A stretch of 13,941 bases of DNA from DASQDN01 sp035630195 (lineage in GTDB: Bacteria; Acidobacteriota; Terriglobia; Bryobacterales; Bryobacteraceae). Under the pieces are notes generated by a model. That model did no database searches and was not told the DNA's origin. It saw only the letters and a list, made by a program, of their open reading frames with translations. The stretch is taken from positions 1-13,941 of the forward strand of contig DASQLD010000424.1 in NCBI GenBank assembly GCA_035630195.1, given 5' to 3'. Both the position numbers and the translations under genes were made by a program. This document shows, piece by piece, positions 1-6,376 of the stretch (the first letter of the stretch is position 1; the number at the start of each line of letters is the position of its first letter).

Positions 1-1
1 A

Positions 2-313
2 GACCTCCCGGATCCAGCTCCGGTGAATCCGCTCCAGCATCTCGAAGATCGAAAGGCCGCGATCTACGAAAATTTGCGGGATCTTCAATTCGAGTACCGC
101 GTCGGCAAGCTCTCAGACGACGACTACCAGCGAACCAAAAAAGACATGCAGGCCGAGCTGGCCGTCGTTCTTGCCCAGCTCGACAATTCTCCATCTCCGA
201 AGGCGCCAAAGCTGGCCGAACCCAGCCGCATCTGTCCGCATTGCAATGCAAAATTCGAAAAACCGCTAAAATTCTGTGGCGAATGCGGAAAATCGATGGT
301 GGCCTCTGCATGA
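2..313 (+). CDS. Zinc-ribbon protein with coiled-coil segment, 5' end outside window
   Basis: The reading frame is open from the first bases of the window, so the gene probably starts upstream; the first start codon inside is GTG at 23. The visible part has a charged helical stretch (LEDRKAAIYENLRDLQFEYR, then GKLSDDDYQ), like the region that follows the membrane helix in CcmI/CcmH-type cytochrome c biogenesis proteins. It ends in a zinc ribbon with two CxxC pairs (CPHC and CGEC), about 14 residues between the pairs. The stop TGA at 311-313 overlaps the ATG of the next gene (ATGA), so the two are translationally coupled. A role in cytochrome c maturation is inferred from the CcmA-like ATPase two genes on. 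The zinc ribbon itself only indicates metal binding. Confidence 0.75.
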   Translation, partial: DLPDPAPVNPLQHLEDRKAAIYENLRDLQFEYRVGKLSDDDYQRTKKDMQAELAVVLAQLDNSPSPKAPKLAEPSRICPHCNAKFEKPLKFCGECGKSMVASA

Positions 314-1302
314 AATCTCTTCTTTGCGTGCTCTTCGGCTGCGCCCTCGCCTTCGCCGCCGTCGAAGGCGCAGTTACGAATCAAACCACCGGCAAGCCCC
401 AAGCTGGCGTCGCGGTTACGCTGGTTGAGCTCGGCTCCGGGATGAAGAATCTCGGTACAACCACCTCCGGCCCGGACGGCAAATTCACCTTTCCCGTCGA
501 TCTCCAATCTGCCGCTCCACACCTGCTCCAAGGTCAACATCAAGGTGTGAACTACAACCGCATGGTTCCGCCCGGAACAGCCGCGGGCGCGCTCACTCTC
601 GATGTCTTCGACGTCTCGAACAAAGTGAAGGAAGCCGTCGTCACCCAGGACATGTTTCTCCTCGAGCCGACCGGCACGGAGATGGTTGTCAGCGAACGCC
701 TCGTCTACACGAACACCGGCAACATCACCCTTCAGGATCCCGCGGGAACTGTGAAGTTTTACGTTCCCGCAGGCGTCTCTGGCCAAATTCAGGTCCGCAT
801 CCAGGCCCCGCAGGGCATGCCTATCACGCGGCCGGCTGAGAAAGCATCACAGCCGAATACCTACGTTGTCCGCTATCCCATCAAGCCCGGCGAGACCAAT
901 GTCGACGTCAGCTACATGATGCCGATGACCGGCGGGCAGGCAAAGTTCGAAGGCAAGATCCTGCACGGCGGCGGGCCCATCCGGTTCGTCGCGCCGTCCG
1001 GTGTCAAGCTGGAAGGCCCCTTCGATGAAGCGGGACCCATTCCCGGAACTTCCGCCACGGCCTACACACTCAAGGGCGGTAGCGAGTACTCGCTCACAGT
1101 CAGTGGCTCCGGGACCCTTCGCGCATCGGCAAGCCCCGAGGCAGGCCAGTCGGACGATACCGGCCCCGGAATTGATGTTCGCCGTCCACTGATCTACGAT
1201 CGTCTGACATGGGTCCTTGCCTTTGCGTTTTCCATGTTGACGGTAGGCTTGATTCTGCTCTTCCGCAAAGAAGCTCCTGCCGCCCGCGGGAGCAAGCGCT
1301 GA
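310..1302 (+). CDS. Membrane-anchored carboxypeptidase-regulatory-like beta-sandwich protein
   Basis: I chose ATG at 310 because it overlaps the upstream stop as ATGA and opens directly on a signal peptide (MKSLLCVLFGCALAFAA). A longer reading from 241 would add 23 charged residues with no support. The product is 330 aa. After the signal peptide, residues about 19-95 look like a carboxypeptidase regulatory-like / transthyretin-type beta sandwich (AVTNQTTGKPQAGVAVTLVE, then TTTSGPDGKFTFPVD). The middle is a beta-rich extracytoplasmic region. A single C-terminal helix near residues 299-319 (LTWVLAFAFSMLTVGLILLF) is followed by a basic tail, giving an outside-facing protein with a short cytoplasmic end. 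The next gene begins at the very next base after the stop. A link to cytochrome c maturation is inference from context; the biochemical role is unknown. Confidence 0.8.
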   Translation: MKSLLCVLFGCALAFAAVEGAVTNQTTGKPQAGVAVTLVELGSGMKNLGTTTSGPDGKFTFPVDLQSAAPHLLQGQHQGVNYNRMVPPGTAAGALTLDVFDVSNKVKEAVVTQDMFLLEPTGTEMVVSERLVYTNTGNITLQDPAGTVKFYVPAGVSGQIQVRIQAPQGMPITRPAEKASQPNTYVVRYPIKPGETNVDVSYMMPMTGGQAKFEGKILHGGGPIRFVAPSGVKLEGPFDEAGPIPGTSATAYTLKGGSEYSLTVSGSGTLRASASPEAGQSDDTGPGIDVRRPLIYDRLTWVLAFAFSMLTVGLILLFRKEAPAARGSKR

Positions 1303-2001
1303 GTGTCCGCGATCGCCGTAGAACGCGTATGGAAATTCTACGGTGATTATGCGGCGCTTCGGGACATCACGCTCAACATCGAGCCTGGCTCCTGCACTGC
1401 ATTACTAGGCCGCAACGGCGCCGGAAAAACAACTCTGCTGCGCATCGTCGCCGGCTTATCGCGTGCAGCCAAAGGCACAGTCTCCATCGCGGGCAACGAT
1501 GTCCGGTCCGCCTCCACCCGCCAACTCATCGGCGTTTTAGGTCATGGCATAGGTATCTACGAAGAACTGTCTGCGGTCGAAAATCTTCGTCTCTTCGCGC
1601 GCCTCTACGACGTCAAGGATCGGGACCGCGCCGTCATGCAATGGCTAGAACGCGTAGGATTGGAGCGTGTAGCGACCGGACTAGTCCGCGAATTCAGTCG
1701 TGGAATGCGTCAGCGTTTAGCGGTAGCCCGAGCTTTCCTTCACGATCCGCAAGTACTCTTATTGGACGAACCCTTTACCGCGCTCGACGATCGCGCCGTA
1801 GCAGTCCTACAAACCGTGCTCCGCGATGCCCTAGCTGCCGGCAAAACGGTCATGATGTCCACTCATCAGCTCCGCGAAGCGCTGGAACTAGCGACCCACG
1901 TCGTGCTCATCAACCGCGGAAAACTCGCCTACCAGGGCGAGCGCACAAGCGCCATGCTCGAAGATCCCGCCTGGCTATATCGCAACTACGGCGAAGCATA
2001 G
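1303..2001 (+). CDS. ccmA: ABC transporter ATP-binding protein, CcmA-like (heme exporter / cytochrome c maturation)
   Basis: This 232-aa ATPase starts with GTG directly after the preceding TGA; GGGAG at 1288-1292 is a plausible ribosome binding site. Motifs are Walker A GRNGAGKTT (36-44), signature EFSRGMRQR (about 129-137), Walker B VLLLDEP (150-156) and the switch histidine in STHQ (H187). In place of the usual Q-loop glutamine it has VLGHGIGIYEELSAVENL, which resembles the LGH...LTALENL pattern of CcmA. Family knowledge: CcmA works with CcmB (and CcmC) in heme delivery for c-type cytochromes. No CcmB-type membrane subunit follows; a transposase gene on the other strand comes next. The signature motif also resembles drug/ABC-2 exporters, so a general ABC-2 ATPase is the alternative. 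Confidence 0.82.
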   Translation: MSAIAVERVWKFYGDYAALRDITLNIEPGSCTALLGRNGAGKTTLLRIVAGLSRAAKGTVSIAGNDVRSASTRQLIGVLGHGIGIYEELSAVENLRLFARLYDVKDRDRAVMQWLERVGLERVATGLVREFSRGMRQRLAVARAFLHDPQVLLLDEPFTALDDRAVAVLQTVLRDALAAGKTVMMSTHQLREALELATHVVLINRGKLAYQGERTSAMLEDPAWLYRNYGEA

Positions 2002-2046
2002 AAGAATTCGCATTACAACTACGAAGATCTCGTGCTGCCCTGTGGG

Positions 2047-2081
2047 GCGGCTTTGCAAGCCGCAGCCGATTTCCAATCGGC
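2047..2081. repeat. Twin REP-like hairpins beside the transposase gene
   Basis: Two perfect hairpins lie one base apart. The first is GCGGCTT-TGC-AAGCCGC at 2047-2063 and the second is GCCGATT-TCC-AATCGGC at 2065-2081, each with a 7-bp stem and a 3-nt loop. They sit 4 nt beyond the stop codon of the REP-associated transposase. On the transposase strand the pair is preceded by GGAAG, which could serve as the short recognition tag that such transposases use. RAYT-family genes are typically flanked by the palindromes they mobilise. The hairpins might also act as a transcription terminator between the convergent ccmA and transposase genes, though no clear T-run follows. No second clean copy exists in the window. 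Confidence 0.75.
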
Positions 2082-2085
2082 CTTC

Positions 2086-2625
2086 CTAGCTTCCGTGTGC
2101 AGCGCTGGACCAGGGAAAGTCTACCGGCGCCGAAACCAGACCAGCCGTCACGGGATTGTTCTCGATATAACGCACAATCCGGTCAAACTCACCACCGTCG
2201 CGCACAAGGTGATCATAACTCTCGTCCTGCCAGAATGGCTGACCGATGAGACCCAGGATCCGATTCGCCTCACGCGCCGTGAAACGCTTAAGAGAATGAG
2301 TGATTTTGGCAACCTCCACGAAGGGACTCAATAAGACGTGGACATGATTCGCCATCACAACCCAGGCATGAAGCTGGTAGTACTTCATGCTGTCCTGCCC
2401 ATAGAGGAGCGCCCGCACCATAGGTCCAGCAACCTCCGGCCGCCGCAGATGGAGTGGTCCGCTGCGCGCCCGATCCAAAAGAGAATCCATAGCGACAAAA
2501 GCATGTCCGGCGCTGGCTTCGCTGCCAAACACTCGACTCGGTGGCAAACTGCCGTACAGACGCCAGGTGAGAAAGACCGGACAATCGCCCGCCTGGAAGT
2601 GAGGAAGGCGACGACGATACGCCAT
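2086..2625 (-). CDS. REP-associated tyrosine transposase (Y1_Tnp / RAYT family)
   Basis: A 179-aa single-strand transposase of the HUH superfamily. The start at 2625 (MAYRRRLPHFQ) has an AGG 8-10 nt upstream; ATG at 2631 is the alternative and adds two residues. Visible features are the N-terminal RRRLPHFQ...PVFLTWRLYGSLP strand typical of the family, the metal-binding HVH motif (ANHVHVLL, H94 and H96), and the catalytic tyrosine segment FWQDESYDHLVR (Y137), followed by RYIENNPVTAGLV and the WSSA end. All key residues are present, so the enzyme appears intact. Family knowledge: these proteins cut and join single-stranded DNA at hairpin REP sequences. The twin hairpins just past its stop are the obvious candidate substrate. 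It sits directly downstream of ccmA, convergent with it. Confidence 0.9.
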   Translation of the reverse strand: MAYRRRLPHFQAGDCPVFLTWRLYGSLPPSRVFGSEASAGHAFVAMDSLLDRARSGPLHLRRPEVAGPMVRALLYGQDSMKYYQLHAWVVMANHVHVLLSPFVEVAKITHSLKRFTAREANRILGLIGQPFWQDESYDHLVRDGGEFDRIVRYIENNPVTAGLVSAPVDFPWSSAAHGS

Positions 2626-2631
2626 GTGCAT

Positions 2632-3228
2632 ACCTAGATGGAGTAGATGATAGGTCCAAAGTTCTCAGTCAGAAAGGAGGAGCAGCCAGTACATTTTGGA
2701 ACGCAGTTGCTGACCGTAATCTACGCCAGAAGGAGCGACAACTCATTCGCGCAAACGTTCGACAGCAAGAGCCCGGACGGCACACAGACCGCCGCGATAA
2801 AGGAAATCTTCGACGCAAAGAAGTCGCAAACCATCATCACCAAATCGGCCGTGATCAGACGTTATTCCGCACGAGAGTACCAGCAGCAAAATCGCAGTTC
2901 TCGAATCCGAAAACTGCGGCCCACCTTCGAACGGCAAATCGGTCCGAAATCGGCCGGAAAGCAATCCACCAAGTGGAACGCCTGCCCTAAGTAACCAATA
3001 GCAAGCTGGAGTCGACCCAAGAAAAATACGTCATCCGGTCTACCGGCGTTCTGACGGAAGACAACGGAAGAAGAGGTCATCTCGCTTAAGGAAGGCGAAC
3101 CCCGGCATCGTACTTCGCGATCGCGCCTGAATACACCGAGCGATCCCCGCAGCAACTTAACGAGGCCGATACCAGAAATTCGGACAGAACTCTAGAGCGA
3201 AGCGACGATTAAAGAAAATGAAAAGGCG
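2632..3228. other. Gene-poor stretch between transposase and FmdB-like gene
   Basis: I see no gene I can defend in these roughly 600 nt. Readings of 60-115 codons are open in several frames on both strands, but they lack good starts, recognisable motifs and the C-ending codon preference of the neighbouring genes. The + strand is visibly rich in A and G compared with the flanks. A strong-looking AAAGGAGG lies near 2674-2681 but has no usable start codon at the right distance. An inverted repeat at 2893-2918 is listed separately. The stretch may be debris left by past insertion next to the transposase, or an eroded gene. Confidence 0.5.
2893..2918. repeat. Inverted repeat, 7-bp arms
   Basis: CGCAGTT at 2893-2899 is the exact reverse complement of AACTGCG at 2912-2918, with a 12-nt spacer. 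It lies in the gene-poor stretch, and AATCGG-containing words nearby faintly echo the REP-like hairpins at 2065-2081. It could be a decayed palindrome, but one 7-bp inverted repeat is not strong evidence. Confidence 0.3.
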
Positions 3229-3462
3229 CTAGTTATTCGGGAACGCGCAGGCCCCGCTGCCGCAGGCGCCCATACCGCATCCGCCGCCAGCCGGCGCCCG
3301 ATCCGTGCTCCCGCCGCTGCTCGTGGCAAACGACGACAGCCGGCGATTCACCTTCGAGGACTGGCAACTCGGACATTCCAGTCCATTGTCAGCCTCCGCC
3401 ATTTTTCGTATCTGCTCGTAATCGCTACCGCAGGATTCGCACTTGTATTCGTAGATCGGCAT
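3229..3462 (-). CDS. FmdB-family small zinc ribbon protein
   Basis: A 77-aa protein starting MPIYEYKCESCG, the canonical FmdB-family opening. Two CxxC pairs (C8/C11 and C30/C33) form the zinc ribbon, with the linker YEQIRKMAE typical of the family. After about residue 45 the tail is rich in Gly, Ser and Cys (GGGCGMGACGSGAC), common in these proteins. The name comes from a putative regulator of formamidase genes; the general function is unknown. A purine-rich GAAAGGA abuts the ATG, closer than usual for a ribosome binding site, but the protein start is well conserved. The gene is divergent from the oxidoreductase, with only 39 nt between start codons, so the two promoters must overlap or reach into the genes. 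Confidence 0.88.
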   Translation of the reverse strand: MPIYEYKCESCGSDYEQIRKMAEADNGLECPSCQSSKVNRRLSSFATSSGGSTDRAPAGGGCGMGACGSGACAFPNN

Positions 3463-3501
3463 TCCTTTCGTAGTTTACTGCAAACCCGCTACCATCATTC
3501 A

Positions 3502-4902
3502 ATGCCCGCCATCAAGTACGACGCAATCGTCATCGGCACAGGACAAGCCGGTCCCTCGCTCGCCATGCGCCTCGCAAAATCCGGACAACAAGTAGCTATC
3601 ATCGAGCGCAACAAGTTTGGAGGCACGTGCGTCAACACCGGCTGCATTCCCACCAAGACTCTCGTCGCCAGCGCCTACGCCGCCCACATCGCCAGGCGAG
3701 CCAAAGATTACGGCGTCATCATCGATGGCCCGGTCAGCGTCGACATGAAAGCCGTAAAGGCACGCAAAGATCAGATCTCGGGAAAGTCACAGACGGGCGT
3801 TGAGAGCGGCCTCAGAAGCACACCCAATTGCACCGTCCACACCGGCCATGCGCGCTTTCTCTCGGATCACGAGATCCAAATCGGAGATGCCACCCTGACT
3901 GCCGACCGCGTGTTCATCAACACCGGCGGTCGCGCCTCCGTTCCACCCCTGCGAGGCATCGATCAGATTCCGTACCTTACGAACTCCTCGATGATGGAAG
4001 TCGATTATCTACCGCAACACCTCATCGTCGTCGGTGGCAGCTACATCGCCCTCGAGTTTGCCCAAATGTACCGGCGATTCGGCAGTGAAGTGACCGTCAT
4101 CGAACGCGGCGCCCGACTCCTGGCCCGGGAAGACCACGATGTCTCCGAGGAAATCAAACAGATCCTTACCAACGAAGGGATCGACGTCCGCCTCAACTCC
4201 AACTGCATCGCGCTCTCAAAAGACGGCGACGAAATCGAAGCGCACGCCGACTGCGCCTCAGGCGACTTGAAGGTTCGAGGATCGCAAGTATTAGTCGCCA
4301 CCGGAAGGCAGCCCAACACAGACGACCTCGGCCTTGAGAACACCACCATCAGACGGGACGAACGCGGTTACATCCAGGTTGACGACGAGCTCCGCACTTC
4401 CGCCCCTGGTGTCTGGGCCCTCGGCGACTGCAACGGAAAAGGCGCCTTCACCCATACCTCCTACAACGAATTCGAGATCGTTGCCGCCAATCTCCTCGAC
4501 GGCGAAAAGCGCCGCGTCAGCGATCGCATCACTGCCTACGCCCTGTACATCGATCCGCCCCTCGGCCGCGCCGGAATGACGGAACCCGAAGCCCTTAAAT
4601 CCGGACGCAAAATCCTCGTTGGCAAACGCCCCATGACCAAGGTCGGTCGGGCTGTCGAAAAGGGGGAAACCCAAGGCTTCATGAAGATCTTGGTCGATGC
4701 CGAAAGCAAGGAAATTCTCGGCGCGGCCGTCCTCGGTACCGGTGGCGACGAAGCCATTCACTGCGTCCTCGACACCATGTACGCCAAGGCGCCGTATACA
4801 GTCCTCCAGCGCGCCATGCACATCCATCCCACCGTCTCGGAGCTGATCCCGACGATCCTCGGCGATCTGCAGCCCCTCGAGTCCTCGGCCGATCACGGCT
4901 AA
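3502..4902 (+). CDS. FAD-dependent pyridine nucleotide-disulfide oxidoreductase (MerA/Lpd-like)
   Basis: The 466-aa product is a full-length class I flavin disulfide reductase. FAD is bound by IGTGQAG (11-17). The redox-active pair is in GGTCVNTGCIPTKT (C43, C48). The NAD(P)-binding motif is GGSYIALE (178-185), and the second FAD segment is APGVWALGDC (301-310). The C-terminal dimerisation domain carries the HPTVSE catalytic base motif (H442, E447). It lacks the N-terminal heavy-metal domain and the C-terminal vicinal cysteines of mercuric reductase, so a role in mercury detoxification is unlikely despite the family name often attached. No lipoyl-dehydrogenase partner complex is nearby, so the electron acceptor is unknown. 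No clear ribosome binding site precedes ATG at 3502. Confidence 0.87.
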   Translation: MPAIKYDAIVIGTGQAGPSLAMRLAKSGQQVAIIERNKFGGTCVNTGCIPTKTLVASAYAAHIARRAKDYGVIIDGPVSVDMKAVKARKDQISGKSQTGVESGLRSTPNCTVHTGHARFLSDHEIQIGDATLTADRVFINTGGRASVPPLRGIDQIPYLTNSSMMEVDYLPQHLIVVGGSYIALEFAQMYRRFGSEVTVIERGARLLAREDHDVSEEIKQILTNEGIDVRLNSNCIALSKDGDEIEAHADCASGDLKVRGSQVLVATGRQPNTDDLGLENTTIRRDERGYIQVDDELRTSAPGVWALGDCNGKGAFTHTSYNEFEIVAANLLDGEKRRVSDRITAYALYIDPPLGRAGMTEPEALKSGRKILVGKRPMTKVGRAVEKGETQGFMKILVDAESKEILGAAVLGTGGDEAIHCVLDTMYAKAPYTVLQRAMHIHPTVSELIPTILGDLQPLESSADHG

Positions 4903-4925
4903 CCGCTGGTAAATTCAGTAGTCTA
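4901..4925 (+). promoter_or_regulatory. Possible ECF-type promoter of the sigma gene
   Basis: AACC at 4901-4904 and GTCTA at 4921-4925 are separated by 16 nt, resembling the AAC-type -35 and GTC-type -10 of ECF sigma promoters, which are often autoregulated. Against this, the transcription start would fall only a few bases before the ATG at 4934, leaving AAAGGG (4925-4930) outside or at the edge of the mRNA. This is a weak pattern match. Confidence 0.25.
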
Positions 4926-4933
4926 AAGGGCAG

Positions 4934-5518
4934 ATGGAAGCGACCGACCTGTCCGCGGTGGAGCGGACAAGGGCTGGTGATACGGCCGCCTTTCGCGTTC
5001 TGGTCGAACGCTACGGTCGAAGTGTGTTTCGGCTCGCTTTCCGTATGACAGGAAACGAGTTCGACGCCGACGACGTAGTACAGGAGACGTTTTTGCGGGC
5101 TTTCAAACAGCTCGATTCCTACGAATCGCGCTCGAGTTTCAGTACGTGGTTGTACAGGATAGCGGCGAATTATTCGCTCGACCTGATCCGGTCGCGGAAG
5201 CGTCACGCCAGTCGCCGTGTGACCGAAAGTTCGGATGAGGAAGACATTCTCGATTCTGTGAAGGCTACGGATCCGGGACAGGATCGGATCTACTACAGCG
5301 CTCAGGTAAAGGAGCGGCTGGACGCCGCTTTGAAGCTGTTGAGCGACCAGGAAAGGACGGCTTTTTTGTTGCGCCACTTCGAGGGCCAATCGATCGAACA
5401 AATCGGAGCGGTTCTCGATCTCGGAGTAAGCGCGACGAAAAACAGTATCTTCCGAGCCGTTCGCAAGATCCGTGAGGCGTTGGAGCCAGTAGTGAGTTCA
5501 TATGAAGCAGCACCTTGA
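4934..5518 (+). CDS. ECF (RpoE-like) RNA polymerase sigma factor
   Basis: A 194-aa sigma-70 family protein of ECF type. Region 2 spans about residues 18-88 and contains DADDVVQETFLRAF (44-57), the core-binding and -10 recognition segment, then STWLYRIAANYSLDLIRSRKR. A variable linker (about 90-125) leads to region 4, with LSDQERTAFLLRHFEGQSIE (136-155) and the helix-turn-helix GVSATKNSIFRAVRKIR (164-180). AAAGGG at 4925-4930 lies just before the ATG. The 3' end overlaps the anti-sigma gene by 17 nt, which indicates coupled translation of the regulator and its inhibitor. This is the usual arrangement for a membrane-signal-responsive sigma; the stimulus and regulon are not visible here. Confidence 0.93.
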   Translation: MEATDLSAVERTRAGDTAAFRVLVERYGRSVFRLAFRMTGNEFDADDVVQETFLRAFKQLDSYESRSSFSTWLYRIAANYSLDLIRSRKRHASRRVTESSDEEDILDSVKATDPGQDRIYYSAQVKERLDAALKLLSDQERTAFLLRHFEGQSIEQIGAVLDLGVSATKNSIFRAVRKIREALEPVVSSYEAAP

Positions 5519-6356
5519 AGAAGAAGATTTGATACTGCATTTCTACGGCGAGACGGGAACTGCGGCTGAGCCGCATTTGTCGGATTGCTCAATCTGCCGC
5601 GACCGGTATCAGTCGTTGCAGCGTGTGTTGAATTGTGTCGATGCGCCGCCCGTGCCACATCGCGATGCCGGCTACGAAGAGGCCGTCTGGACCCGTTTGG
5701 CCCCGAAACTTGGCCAGCGCAGTCGTTGGTTTCAACCAAGCTGGTTCAATCCAAGAAAGCTGGCCCCTGCGGCCCTTGCCGCTGTACTACTCATAGGCGC
5801 CTTCTTTGCCGGCAAGTATTCCCCGCGAAGTGAGCCGGTTCCTGCCGCCACCGCGCAAGCCGTTCCCGGCGTGCGTGAGCGCGTGCTTCTGGTTGCCGTC
5901 GGCGATCACTTGCAGCGTTCGAAAATGCTGCTGATCGAAATCGCCAATGCCGATCCGAACACACCGTTGTTATTCGCCGATGGACGTGAGACGGCTCAGG
6001 ATTTGGTGTACGCCAACCGTTTGTTCCGGCAAACTGCCGCCAACACCGGAGACACGCGCGTGATCTCATTGCTCGATGATCTCGAACGCGTGTTGCTTGA
6101 AATGGCGCACGGCCCGGACGAGTTGGACAATCGCGACTTGGAGAATTTGCGGGAACGGATCAAGGCCGAAGGACTGATTTTCAAGATTCGCGTCGCCGGG
6201 TCCCGCTTGGCGCAAGAGGAAACATTATGTAGTGTTGGATTGTTGGTATTTGCGGCGCTGCCGCGCTTTGTGCTCAGCCTGACCCGATCCCGGAACCCGC
6301 GCCATTCGTCTTTGTCGACGGACCTCTCATTGCGGCCCAGATTGGCGCTCACGTAG
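5502..6356 (+). CDS. Membrane anti-sigma factor, C terminus probably extended by stop loss
   Basis: The N-terminal cytoplasmic domain has a ZAS-type zinc motif HLSDCSIC (H25, C29, C32). A transmembrane helix lies near residues 87-104 (LAPAALAAVLLIGAFFAG), followed by an extracytoplasmic region of about 140 residues. This fits an anti-sigma factor holding the overlapping ECF sigma at the membrane. As read, it is 284 aa, but the last 42 residues (243-284) have abnormal composition and are an out-of-frame reading of the next gene's signal peptide and N terminus. Codon 243 is TGT at 6228-6230. With A at 6230 it would be TGA, and the protein would end at residue 242 with an ATGA overlap to the next gene. 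I take 5502-6230 as the likely ancestral extent. Confidence 0.88.
   Translation: MKQHLEEEDLILHFYGETGTAAEPHLSDCSICRDRYQSLQRVLNCVDAPPVPHRDAGYEEAVWTRLAPKLGQRSRWFQPSWFNPRKLAPAALAAVLLIGAFFAGKYSPRSEPVPAATAQAVPGVRERVLLVAVGDHLQRSKMLLIEIANADPNTPLLFADGRETAQDLVYANRLFRQTAANTGDTRVISLLDDLERVLLEMAHGPDELDNRDLENLRERIKAEGLIFKIRVAGSRLAQEETLCSVGLLVFAALPRFVLSLTRSRNPRHSSLSTDLSLRPRLALT
6215..6220 (+). promoter_or_regulatory. Ribosome binding site AGAGGA for ATG at 6227
   Basis: AGAGGA lies 6 nt upstream of ATG 6227, at ideal spacing. It is what identifies 6227, and not the downstream GTG at 6377, as the original start of the HEAT-repeat gene. Confidence 0.65.
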
Positions 6357-6376
6357 CAGCGCAGGTCAAAGCCAAT
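6227..6376 (+). other. Stranded 5' coding part of the HEAT gene, with amber codon 2
   Basis: In the frame of the downstream TPR/HEAT protein this stretch reads ATG, TAG, then CWIVGICGAAALCAQPDPIP and onward without another stop to GTG 6377. If codon 2 were AAG the product would open MKCWIVGICGAAALCAQ, a short but credible signal peptide ending in an A-L-C-A-Q type cleavage region. No ATG, GTG, TTG or CTG lies in frame between the TAG (6230-6232) and 6377. The protein as sequenced therefore either is not made from its proper start or loses its export signal. Confidence 0.7.

Noticed and set aside
2835..2955. AATCGG words as further copies of the REP-like hairpin
   Set aside because: Only 8-10 nt are shared and no full stem-loop of the 2047-2081 type can be drawn; too weak to call copies.
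2647..2994. 115-codon open frame on the + strand after the transposase
   Set aside because: No ribosome binding site at its ATG, Lys/Gln/Arg/Ser-rich composition unlike neighbours, no motifs, and codon use unlike the local genes.
4291..4896. Long open frame on the minus strand opposite the flavin oxidoreductase (201 codons)
   Set aside because: It is a shadow of codon bias in the real gene; no motifs, no ribosome binding site, and the + strand product is a complete, well-recognised enzyme.
3502..4902. Mercury resistance gene merA
   Set aside because: No N-terminal metal-binding domain, no C-terminal vicinal cysteines and no mer genes nearby; only the common disulfide reductase core is shared.
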